Assembly (NCBI GenBank): GCA_903856295.1
Contig: CAIOBP010000189.1
Coordinates: 1-32,211, forward strand
Direction of reading: 5' to 3'
Source: an uncultured Rhodospirillales bacterium
Lineage (GTDB): Bacteria > Pseudomonadota > Alphaproteobacteria > Azospirillales > Azospirillaceae
Length of the DNA stretch: 32,211 nucleotides
In this document: one piece after another, positions 14,363 through 23,500 of the stretch
How positions within the stretch are numbered: the stretch's first letter is position 1
Layout of the letters: every line of letters starts with the position of its first letter
Position numbers and translations under genes: made by a program
Notes under the pieces: model-generated
What the model was told of the DNA's origin: nothing
Databases searched by the model: none
What the model saw: the letters and a program-made list of their open reading frames with translations, nothing else

Positions 14363-15037
14363 ATGACCACCGACGTCGATATCTGCAACAACGCGCTCTC
14401 GGGCATCGGCACGCGCTCGACCATCGCCAGCCTGAGCGAGGATTCGCCAGAGGCGCGGGCCTGTCTCCAGAATTATCAGCAGACCGTCGATGAGCTGCTG
14501 CGCACCCACCCTTGGAGTTTCGCGCGGTTCCAGGTCTCTCCGGCCGTGTTCGCCGCCGCCGCCGGTACGCCCGAGAACCCCAACGGCACGGGACCGCTGC
14601 CGCCGTCGCCCTGGCTCTACAGCTACGCCGCGCCGTCCGACCATGTGCGGACGCTGCGGGTGCTGCCGGCGGCCGGCCCAGGCAGTGCCGCTGCCGGGGC
14701 GCTCAAGTTGCCGTTCGTGGTGCGCCCGGCGCTCGACCTCGCGGGCAATCAGATCACCACCGTGCTGACCAATCAGCCCCTGGCGCAGCTGATCTATATC
14801 GGCCGGCCGCCATCCCCGGATGACTGGGACATCCTCTTTCGCTCGGCGGTGATCGCCGGGTTGGCGGCCAAGCTGGTGCTGCCGCTGTCGGGCGAGAAGA
14901 CGCTGTCGCGGGCGGCCCAGGGCGCGGCGGCCCAGGCCCTCGACGCCGCGCGGGTCGCCGATGGCAACCAGGGCAGCCAGGAGCCGCAACCGCTCCCCGA
15001 CTGGCTGGAAGCCGGCGGTTTCAGCGGCTTATACTAA
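14363..15037 (+). CDS. Tail adaptor (T7 tail tubular protein A-like)
   Basis: The 224-residue protein resembles gp11-type adaptor proteins. Typical segments are DICNNALSGIGTRSTIASL, SPEARACLQNYQQTVDELLR with the following THPWSFAR, PSDHVRTLRVLP, and LIYIGRPPSPDDWDILFRSA before a long alanine-rich helix. Twelve copies should sit below the portal and receive the nozzle. GAGAAGG precedes the ATG. The sequence between the conserved parts is low in complexity, as is common in GC-rich hosts. Confidence 0.85.
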   Translation: MTTDVDICNNALSGIGTRSTIASLSEDSPEARACLQNYQQTVDELLRTHPWSFARFQVSPAVFAAAAGTPENPNGTGPLPPSPWLYSYAAPSDHVRTLRVLPAAGPGSAAAGALKLPFVVRPALDLAGNQITTVLTNQPLAQLIYIGRPPSPDDWDILFRSAVIAGLAAKLVLPLSGEKTLSRAAQGAAAQALDAARVADGNQGSQEPQPLPDWLEAGGFSGLY

Positions 15038-15049
15038 GGACGCGCGCCA

Positions 15050-17155
15050 ATGCCCAATTCCTTCATTCAGCCGAGCTTTGCGGCGGGCGAGCTGGCGCCG
15101 GGTTTGGCTGGGCGTGTCGATCTCGCCAAGTACCGGGTCGGCGCCCGTACCATGCGCAATTTCGTCAGCCGGGTCAGCGGCGGCGCCTCGACCCGGGCGG
15201 GCACGCTGTTCGTCGGCCGGGCCGCCAATGACGGCAGCGCGGTGCGCCTGATCCCGTTCAGCTTCTCGGCGAGCCAGACCTATATCCTGGTGTTCAGCCA
15301 TCTCCGGGTCGATGTCATCAGCAATGGCGGCTTCGTGGTCGATGCCAGTCTGCCGCTGACCACGCCCTGGGCGGCGGCCGATCTGGCTCAGCTCAAATAC
15401 GCCCAGTCGGCCGACGTGCTGACGATCTGCCATCCCAGCTATCCGCCCTATGATCTCAAGCGCAGTGGCGCCGGCACATGGTCGCTGGCCGCGATCAGCT
15501 TTCAGGCCAAGGTCCAGCCGCCCTCGGGTGGCGCTGCCGCCCATATCGGCGGCGGTACCGGCTTCGACTATCACTATGTCGTGACCTCGGTCACCGACTC
15601 GCCGGCCGAAGAGAGCGTGCCTTCGGCCGCGATCGATGTCAGCAACAAGGGCGCGCTCAACCAGACCACCGGGGTTGCCAACACCCTGGGCTTCGACCCG
15701 CCGGCCAGCGGGCCGACGCCGAATCGCTACCGGATTTATCGCTCGTCGCAGCTGACCACTGGGCTCAACTGGTCGGGCACCTACGGTTATATCGGCGAAT
15801 CGACCACCGGTAAGTTTCAGGATGTCAACTATGCGCCGGATTTCAGCGACACCCCGCCGGTTCACGACAACCCTTTCGCGACGACCAATCCGGCCTGCGT
15901 GACCTATTACGAGGGCCGGAAAATCTTTGCCGGCGGCAATGACTATCCGGACACCATCTGGATGACCAAGCCGGGCAACTACACCAACATGGACACCTCG
16001 TCGCCGGGCAAGGACGACGACGCCATCACGGTGACGCTGGCGGCGCAGCAGGTCAACCCGATCCGCCATCTGGTCTCGATCAACTCGCTGCTCGCCCTGA
16101 CCCAATCGGGGGCGTGGATGATCTCGCCGGGCGGGACCGCGAACGCGTTGACCCCGTCTTCGGTCACGGCCAAGCCTCAGGCTTACAATGGCTGCAACGA
16201 TGTCCCGCCGCTGACCGTCAACTATGATGTGCTGTATATTCAGTCCAAGGGCTCGACGGTGCGGGATTTGGCCTATAACTACTATGTCAACATCTTTACG
16301 GGTGATGATAAATCGGTGCTGTCCAGCCACCTGTTCTATGGCTATCAAATCACCGATTGGGCGTGGTGCGAAGAGCCATTCAAAATCATCTGGTGCGTGC
16401 GTTCGGACGGCATCCTGCTCGCCTTCTCTTATCTCAAGGAACAGGATGTCTACGCCTGGACCCGGCATGATACCGCCGGACTGGTCAAGAGCGTGGCCTC
16501 GATCAGCGAGGGCAGCGAGAACGCCCTCTATCTGGTGGTGCAGCGCACCGTGCCGGGGGTCAATGGCGGTGCGCCGGTCCAGTACATCGAGCGCCTGCAG
16601 TCGCGCAACTTCATGACCAACGGCGTCGCCGATGCCACCAAGGTCTGGTGCGTCGATTGCGGACTCCAGTATGCCGGGGCTCCGGCGACCACGATCAGCG
16701 GTCTCGGGCATCTGGAAGGGCTGATGGTGACCGGGGTCGCCGATGGCGGTGTGGTCGCGCCCCAGCGGGTCAGCGGCGGCGCCATCACCCTGCCGGCGGC
16801 GGCCTCGCTGGTGACGCTCGGGCTCGGCTACAGCTGCCAGCTGCAACCGATGCGCCTCGATGTCGGCGAACCGACGATCCAGGGCAAGCGCAAGAAGGTC
16901 GGCGCGGTCACCCTGGTGGTCGAGGACACCCGTGGGCTCAAGGTTGGCCCGAGCGCCGACCGCCTGACCGAAATCAAGCAATGGTCCCCGGCGTCGGGCG
17001 CCAGCGTCACCGCCCCGCCGCTGGTCAGCGGCCAGCAGCGCGTGGTGCTGGATCCGCTGTGGCAGACCGATGGCTCGGTGCTGATCCAGCAGGATTATCC
17101 CTTGCCAGCCACCGTGCTGGCGATCATCCCGGAGGTGGAAATTGGCGACCGTTGA
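15050..17155 (+). CDS. Tail tube/nozzle protein (T7 tail tubular protein B-like)
   Basis: The 701-residue protein starts with the characteristic QPSFAAGELAPGLAGRVDLA and GARTMRNFVSRVSGGASTRA of podoviral nozzle proteins (T7 gp12 and the BPP-1 equivalent). It is beta-rich throughout; later segments such as QVNPIRHLVSINSLLALTQS and SSHLFYGYQITDWAWCEEP are typical of the family's propeller-like body. It should form the hexameric nozzle closing the tail and bearing fibres. The stop lies inside the start of the next gene (14-bp overlap). Confidence 0.88.
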   Translation: MPNSFIQPSFAAGELAPGLAGRVDLAKYRVGARTMRNFVSRVSGGASTRAGTLFVGRAANDGSAVRLIPFSFSASQTYILVFSHLRVDVISNGGFVVDASLPLTTPWAAADLAQLKYAQSADVLTICHPSYPPYDLKRSGAGTWSLAAISFQAKVQPPSGGAAAHIGGGTGFDYHYVVTSVTDSPAEESVPSAAIDVSNKGALNQTTGVANTLGFDPPASGPTPNRYRIYRSSQLTTGLNWSGTYGYIGESTTGKFQDVNYAPDFSDTPPVHDNPFATTNPACVTYYEGRKIFAGGNDYPDTIWMTKPGNYTNMDTSSPGKDDDAITVTLAAQQVNPIRHLVSINSLLALTQSGAWMISPGGTANALTPSSVTAKPQAYNGCNDVPPLTVNYDVLYIQSKGSTVRDLAYNYYVNIFTGDDKSVLSSHLFYGYQITDWAWCEEPFKIIWCVRSDGILLAFSYLKEQDVYAWTRHDTAGLVKSVASISEGSENALYLVVQRTVPGVNGGAPVQYIERLQSRNFMTNGVADATKVWCVDCGLQYAGAPATTISGLGHLEGLMVTGVADGGVVAPQRVSGGAITLPAAASLVTLGLGYSCQLQPMRLDVGEPTIQGKRKKVGAVTLVVEDTRGLKVGPSADRLTEIKQWSPASGASVTAPPLVSGQQRVVLDPLWQTDGSVLIQQDYPLPATVLAIIPEVEIGDR

Positions 17156-17612
17156 GGTGGTTCCGGCGCTCGCCGAGCACATCCCGGCCATTGCGGCGGC
17201 GATGCGGGCGGCGGACCGGCAGGAGGTTGCGGCGGCGTCCGGCCGGTCTCCGGGGGCGGCGCTGCACTGCTCGCTTCGGGTCTCGATCGAGGCCTGGACC
17301 GGCCTGATCGATGGCCGGCCGGTATGCATGTTCGGGCTCGGCTGTCCCTCGCTGCTCGGTGGCGTCGGCGTGCCCTGGTTGCTCGGGACCGATCAACTGA
17401 AGCGGCACCAGATGGCGTTCTTGCGCCGCAACCGCGCGGTCGTGGCCCGGTGGGCGGCGCGTTACCCGCGTCTGATCAACTTCGTCGATGCCCGCAACCT
17501 GACCTCGATCCGCTGGTTGCGCTGGCTTGGCTTTGTCATCGATCCGGCGCGGCCTTATGGCCTTGCCGGGCTGCCGTTTCATCCGTTTGTCTTGAGGAGC
17601 GACCATGTGTGA
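17142..17612 (+). CDS. Internal virion protein A-like (T7 gp13-like)
   Basis: The 156-residue protein resembles the DUF2833/T7 gp13 family. It has a GNAT-like pattern: VVPALAEHIPAIAAAMRAAD at the start, LGGVGVPWLLGTDQLKRHQM in the middle, and NFVDARNLTSIRWLRWLGF near the end. The final segment looks like the acetyl-CoA-side helix of acetyltransferases, though activity is unproven. The start is an unusual TTG at 17142, supported by GGAGG at 17131-17135 with six-base spacing. It lies at the head of the internal-core gene set and overlaps the next gene by eight bases. Confidence 0.75.
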   Translation: MATVEVVPALAEHIPAIAAAMRAADRQEVAAASGRSPGAALHCSLRVSIEAWTGLIDGRPVCMFGLGCPSLLGGVGVPWLLGTDQLKRHQMAFLRRNRAVVARWAARYPRLINFVDARNLTSIRWLRWLGFVIDPARPYGLAGLPFHPFVLRSDHV

Positions 17613-18195
17613 TCCCATATCGGCAATGGTGATAGGCGCCGCCGCGACCGGGGTTTCCGCCTACGGCCAACTTCAGGCTGGCGAAGCGGCGAAGAAACAG
17701 GCCGACTATCAGGCCCAGGTCGCCAGCAACAACGGCGTCATCGCCAAGCAGAACGCCGATGCGGCAACCCAAGCCGGTGCGGTCCAGGAACAGAACCAGC
17801 GGCTGAAGACGGCGGCGCTGATCGGCTCCCAGCGCGCGGCGGCAGCGGCCAACGGCCTCGATATCAACAGCGGCTCGCCGCTCAAGCTTCAGCAGGACAG
17901 CGCCAAGCTCGGTGAACTGGACGCCCTGACCACCCGCAGCAATACCCAGCGCACCGCCTGGAACTACATGGCCCAATCGGCCAACTTCGACGCCATGGCC
18001 GGACTCTACAGCGCCCAGGGCCAAAACGCCGATATCGCATCCTCACTGGGCGTTGCCGGCACGTTGCTCTCGGGCGCCAGCGACTTTTCCAGCAAGTGGG
18101 CCGAGTACAAAAATTCGACCCCTGATAGCGGTGGTGGCGGCGGTGGCGGTGGCGGTGGTGGCGGCGGTGGCGGTGGCGGTGGTGGTGGACCCTGA
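17605..18195 (+). CDS. Internal virion protein B-like (T7 gp14-like) with polyglycine tail
   Basis: The 196-residue protein starts MCDPISAMVIGAAATGVSAY, a short hydrophobic segment typical of the gp14 group, followed by long alanine/glutamine-rich helices (AGEAAKKQADYQAQVASNN). In T7, gp14 is ejected first and forms a pore in the outer membrane. Unusually, the protein ends with 20 consecutive glycines encoded by GGT/GGC repeats (18130-18189), then proline. The tract is prone to replication slippage, so its length may differ between isolates. The gene is coupled to the preceding one. Confidence 0.8.
   Translation: MCDPISAMVIGAAATGVSAYGQLQAGEAAKKQADYQAQVASNNGVIAKQNADAATQAGAVQEQNQRLKTAALIGSQRAAAAANGLDINSGSPLKLQQDSAKLGELDALTTRSNTQRTAWNYMAQSANFDAMAGLYSAQGQNADIASSLGVAGTLLSGASDFSSKWAEYKNSTPDSGGGGGGGGGGGGGGGGGGGGP
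18130..18189 (+). repeat. GGN microsatellite encoding polyglycine
   Basis: Twenty successive glycine codons, mostly GGT and GGC. It is a simple-sequence tract within the C-terminal end of the gp14-like gene. Confidence 0.95.
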
Positions 18196-18222
18196 GACTT
18201 TTTGATCCCGTAAGGATATCCC

Positions 18223-20580
18223 ATGCAAATTCCGACCTACGGCCCGGCGCCGACGATAGCCCCGAGCGGTGCCCCCGGCACTTATCAGTCTATTCAGACC
18301 AATGGCGACGAGTTTGGTGCCGGTATCGGTCAGAGCGCGCTCGGCGTTGGACAGGCTCTTCAGCATGCCGCCAACCAGACCTTCGAGACCGGGCTCAAAG
18401 CGCAGGCGATAGAGAATAAGACGGCGGCCAAAGACCTCGTCTACAACCAGTATCTGCCGGCGCAGAACGCCATCCTGTTCGGGACCTCGGACAAGCCCGG
18501 GTATTACGGCAAAACCGGCCAGGATGCCCTGAGCAGCCGCGAGGCCACGACCAAGGCCCTGACCGATTTGCACGCCAATCTGATCGGCTCGATCAGCAAT
18601 CCGGCGGTCAAGAGCATGGTCGAGGACTTCGTGACCCCGGAAATGCGCCGTGGTCTCGACGGCATCAGCAGCCATGCCAGCAAGGAATTTTTGACCTATC
18701 GCGACACGGTGTCGAGGGCGAGTACCGAGTCGGCGCTGAACAATGCCGTGCTGCATTACAGCGATCCCGACCAGTTCGGCACCTATCTCGACCGAGCCAG
18801 CAACGAGGCGCTGTCCAACGCCAAAGCCCAGGGCATCCAGGACCCGGCGGCGCTCGATACCATCGCTTCCGGGATCAGGGCCAAGGGCGTCGAAGCCGGG
18901 GTGATGCGCTTCCTAACCAACAATGACCCGGATGGGGCGAGAGGCTTTTACGAGCAGCACAAGGCGGTGCTGCGCGGCAATGCCCTGCTCGATGTCGAGC
19001 AAAAGCTGCATGCGACCAACACGGCGGCCCTCGGGCAGGCCAATGGCGCGGCCCTGCTCGGCGGCCAACCGCTCCCGGACCGTCCGACCGCGCTCGGGGT
19101 GCCGCGCGCCCAGGTCCAGAGCGCGCTGATCGGCGCCGCCAAAAGCAGCGGCGCCGATCCCTCCCACGCTCTGACCGTCGCCGAAATCGAAAGCTCGACC
19201 GGCAGCAATCTCGGCACCATCGGCAATCTCGGCCAGATCAAGGGCGGCACCACCAAGGCCGGGGATGTCGCCGGGCAGGCCCGCGACCTGTGCGCCGAAT
19301 GGCAGCGGGTCGGGCCGATCGCCGACCAGGCGGTGGGTGGCACGGCGCAGCCCTGGCAGCGCTATGTCGTCTATCAGCAGGGGCAGGGCGGCGGCCCGGC
19401 GCTGCTCCAGGCCGATGCCAAGGACAACGCGGTGGATGTACTGGCGCCGCTCTATAAGAGCCGCGACATCGCCCAATCGGCGATCACCGGCAATGGCGGC
19501 CGGCCCGATATGACCGCCGGTCAGTTCCTCGACTTCCTCCAGAGCAAATGGAACCAGAATGCCCGGCGCTGCGCCGTCGATCCCAATGCCCCGGCGACGG
19601 CCCCGGCCACGCCCCTGATGGCGCCCCAGCCGGCAACCAATCCGCATCAGGCATTGATCGAGTTCGATAAGGTTTATGCCCCGGCGCTTGATCGGGCCAA
19701 CGCGATTCCGAACCTCGCCGAGCGCGATGCCACCGTGCATTATCTGGAGACGCAAAAGGCCGTGCGCACCCAGGCCGCCGCCGCCTGGACGCAGCAAACC
19801 ACCGATGCCCTGATGAAACTCGGCATGGACCCGAAGTTTACCAATATCTCCCAGGTGCCGCCGGACATGGTGCCGGCGATGTCCGAAAACCCGCACATGG
19901 CGATTTGGTTGGAAAACCGCGCGAAATCGAATGCCGGGGGCGGTGACAGCAAGAGTTTCGACGATAACGCCAAGGCCGTCTACTATGATGCTTTGGGCAA
20001 GATGGCGAATGACCGCAAGGGCTTTGCTGCGGAAAACTTGACCGACCCGAAATATTCCCACGCGTTGCCGGATAATTACCTGCATGAGCTGATGAATAAG
20101 CAATTCGTTATTCGGGAAAACTTGAACAGCGGCGACACCGAGGTTTCGCCCCGGTTGCTCTCTTCGGCGAAGAGCATTGCGCACCCGATGTTGGAAGCCG
20201 CCGGGATCAAAACCCAGGTGACGGATAAGTCTCCTGATAATGTCAAGCAAACCTATAACCAGTTCATCGGCCGCCTGACCTCTGACCTTCAGGACTATAA
20301 GATTGCGCATAAAGGTGACGATCCCGACGCCGTTGGCATGCGGTCGATCGTTTCATCTCTGTTGACCCAAGGGCTGCAACGGGATTCCGGCTGGATATGG
20401 GACCGCGAGGTGCGGAATTTCCAGGTTTCGCCCGATCAGTTCTACCTGAAGCCCGCCGCCGCGGAGCTGCCCGATCTCAGGCGCCGGTTCCTGGCGGCCA
20501 ACGGCCGGCTCCCGAAGACTGATGATGAGCTGGTGCGCGCTTATACCAAATGGAAGACGCTGACCGGAGGGGCGAAGTAA
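18223..20580 (+). CDS. Internal core protein (gp15-like) with lytic-transglycosylase-like segment
   Basis: The 785-residue protein is mainly helical and lies at the T7 gp15 position. Residues about 305-395 look like a soluble lytic transglycosylase module: GVPRAQVQSALIGAAKSSGA, ALTVAEIESSTGSNLG with the expected catalytic Glu in an ES pair, then GNLGQIKGG and PWQRYVVYQQGQGG. Such a domain would cut peptidoglycan during DNA entry. In T7 this activity resides in gp16, so here it seems to have moved to the neighbour. A proline/alanine-rich linker (PATAPATPLMAPQP) follows at about residue 460. AAGGA precedes the ATG. The stop overlaps the next ATG. Confidence 0.75.
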   Translation: MQIPTYGPAPTIAPSGAPGTYQSIQTNGDEFGAGIGQSALGVGQALQHAANQTFETGLKAQAIENKTAAKDLVYNQYLPAQNAILFGTSDKPGYYGKTGQDALSSREATTKALTDLHANLIGSISNPAVKSMVEDFVTPEMRRGLDGISSHASKEFLTYRDTVSRASTESALNNAVLHYSDPDQFGTYLDRASNEALSNAKAQGIQDPAALDTIASGIRAKGVEAGVMRFLTNNDPDGARGFYEQHKAVLRGNALLDVEQKLHATNTAALGQANGAALLGGQPLPDRPTALGVPRAQVQSALIGAAKSSGADPSHALTVAEIESSTGSNLGTIGNLGQIKGGTTKAGDVAGQARDLCAEWQRVGPIADQAVGGTAQPWQRYVVYQQGQGGGPALLQADAKDNAVDVLAPLYKSRDIAQSAITGNGGRPDMTAGQFLDFLQSKWNQNARRCAVDPNAPATAPATPLMAPQPATNPHQALIEFDKVYAPALDRANAIPNLAERDATVHYLETQKAVRTQAAAAWTQQTTDALMKLGMDPKFTNISQVPPDMVPAMSENPHMAIWLENRAKSNAGGGDSKSFDDNAKAVYYDALGKMANDRKGFAAENLTDPKYSHALPDNYLHELMNKQFVIRENLNSGDTEVSPRLLSSAKSIAHPMLEAAGIKTQVTDKSPDNVKQTYNQFIGRLTSDLQDYKIAHKGDDPDAVGMRSIVSSLLTQGLQRDSGWIWDREVRNFQVSPDQFYLKPAAAELPDLRRRFLAANGRLPKTDDELVRAYTKWKTLTGGAK

Positions 20581-23500
20581 TGGATCAGAGTTTCGAGGAT
20601 TTCCTGCGCGCCGACCAGCAGCCCGCGCCGGCGCCGACATCGGGCATGGCGTTTGAGGATTTCCTGCGCGCCGATCGGGCCATGACCCAATCCCAGGCGG
20701 CGGGCGCGGTCATCGGCGCTGCTGGCACCAATCCAGACCAAGAGGCCAAGGCCGTCCAGGTCGGGAAGCAACTCGGATTACCGGCGGCGGTGGTCCGTAC
20801 CGATCTCCCCCAGCACGAGCAGGACGCGGCCCTACAGCGCAATGTCGCATTGCTGCGCAACAACCCGGCTTTGGCCGAATGGGTGGCGGCCAACCCCGAG
20901 CGCACGAAGCTTGCTCATGATGATTTCGGGTCTCTGGCCAATATCGAGACCGCGATAACCCGGTGGGGCATGAGCCTTGGCACGCTGGCTCCCATGACCA
21001 GCACGCCTGGACATGATCTCCTTAAAGCCGCATTTCCGGCATTCGAGAATGCTTGGTCCGCAGGCATGGACGAAGGCGCGCAGCAAAATGTCCAGGGCTT
21101 TGCGGCCTATGACAGCCGCGGCAAGGTTCATCCGCCGGAAGCGCACCGTACCGACTATGGCAATCTGCTGTACAACGCCACCAACTGGATCGCTTCGAAC
21201 ATCGGCGGCGTCTACGACCTGGGAGCGCGCGCGGTCCCTTGGGCCATCTCTGGAGCTTCGTCAGGCGCCGCGATCGGCGCCATTGGCGGGCCGTTGGCGC
21301 CGATCAGCTCCGCCGCCGGGGCCGTGGCCGGCTTCGGTTCCGGCTTCTTGGGTAAGTTCTTCAGCGATAATTTCAAGATCGGGGCCGGCGAAGTGATGGC
21401 GGCACACGATCAGAGCCGCAGTCGTGAGGGGCTGGAAGTCGATCCGACCGTGGCTCAGGCGTCGGCGGTGGTTGGCGGTCTGCTCTATGCCGGCTTCAAT
21501 AGCTTCGGGCTCGGGCATTTCAGCTCCGCCGCCGCCGCGTCGGCGGCCAAGCTGTTCGCCCGCGACGCCGTGACCGAGGCGGTGACCAAACCGACGGTCC
21601 AGGCGGCGATCGCCAAAACCGCCGGCACCCTGACCAGGACCGGGCTTGAGGGCGGCGCGCTCGGCGTGCTGGTCGAAAGCTCGAAGATTGCCGGCGAGCA
21701 GCTCGGACGCATGCTGTCCTCGGGCGATTTTGCCACCATCCTCAACGATCCCGAGCAGCGGAGCCAAGCGCTTGACCGGGTGGTGCAGTCGGCCGAGCAA
21801 ATGGCGCTGCTGGCCGGCGCCTTTCATGCCGTGCCGATGGTCTCGACCTTCGCCGCCGATCTGTTGCACGCCCGTCAGGCCCACATCGACGCCGGCAATC
21901 TCCAAGCGGTGGTCGATGGCACCACCGACAGCAAGCTGCGCGGCCGGGCTCCTGACGCCTTCACCGATTTCCTGCGCCAGCAGCTCGACGGCACGCCGGT
22001 CGAACACCTCTATCTGCCCGGCGAGAAGGTCCAGGAGTTGTACCAGTCGTTCGGCTTCGATCCGCACGCGCTGGATGACGATCCGCTGTTCAACTTCGTC
22101 CCCGACATGAGCCACCAGCTTGAGCAGGCGGTGGCCACCGGCGGCGATGTCAAAATCCCGGCGGCGGACTATGTCAGCCGCTTTGCCGGCACCCCGGTCC
22201 ATGAGGCGCTCAAGGGCGATCTGCGCACCCGCCCGGATGGCTTTAGCCTCAACGATGCCGCCCGAGCCGTCGAACACCAGCGCAGTTTGCGCGAGTTGGC
22301 GGTGGACATCCAGCGTCAGTCCGAACAGGCGGGCAAACAAGCCGAGCTGGCGCAGCAGGTTTACCGCGATCTCCAGGACAAGTTGCGCGCCGCCGGCTAT
22401 GGCTCCGAGGCGGCCAATAAGCAGGCGGCCCTGCTCGCCGCCCATTACCAGACCCGGGCCGAGCGCATGGAGGGCAAGCTCGGCAGCGCCCTTGACGCCT
22501 ATCGCGCGGCCAATCTTGAGGTCCGTCAGGTGCTGCCCGACAGCCTGCACGGGGTCGATGGCGATCAGCTCAATCAGATGATCGCGGCGCTCAAAGACCC
22601 CCAGGCGCGCAAGGTGCCGACCGAGCGCGCGGCGCTGGGGCCGAGTCTGGCCGAGTTCGTCGCCAAGCGCGGCGGTGTTCATGATGCCGGCGGCGACCTC
22701 CGGGCGATGGATGCGCATCTGTGGCACCGGGGCAAGCGCGGCATGCCCCGGTTGCTGCGCGAGGTCTCGGAGTATGACCCGCTCAAGGCCCATGAGTTCG
22801 GCCAGGATGAAACCGCTCACGCCGCCTGGGAGGCGGGCTATTTTCCCGATCACGCCGAGCGGCCGGAGATCCGCGATTTTCAGGAAGCTCTGCGCACCGA
22901 GCTGGCGGGCAAGCCGCGCTATGCCGACCACGCCTATAGCGGCGAGCTGGGCTGGCAACAGGCCCTCGGCGATCTCGAACAGACCCTGGACCGGTTGGGC
23001 ATCGACCCGAAGAAGGCCAGTGTCGCCGAAATCCGCACCGCGCTTGCCCATTACGCCCAGGATGCGGTCGGTGGCTTCGAACAGGGGGAACGACCGTCAA
23101 GGCCGGCCATCGCTCTGGCCGGGGATGAGATTGCGCCGCGTGGCAGCGATGCCAAAACCGCGCGCGATGCCGCCGTGGCGTGGTATCGGGCCAATCTCCA
23201 GGGGACCAAGGCCGAAACCTCGATCGGTCCGGTCGAGTTCACCGGTCGCGGTCGAGGTAAGATGAAAATCGGCCTTTCCGACCCGGAAACCGCACGGTAT
23301 GTCGCGTCAATCCGTGATGTGCTCGAACGGGGCGAGTACAAGGGCAGCCGAGATAATGCCAAGCTGGACAGTAAGCCAACAGTGCTGCGCTATCATCGGT
23401 TTGAGGCCGAAGTCGCAATCGGGAGCGGGGAGCCGCATCGGATCGCAGTGCTCGTGGAAGAACACACGAACGGTAAGCTGTTCTATGACCTATATCGAGA

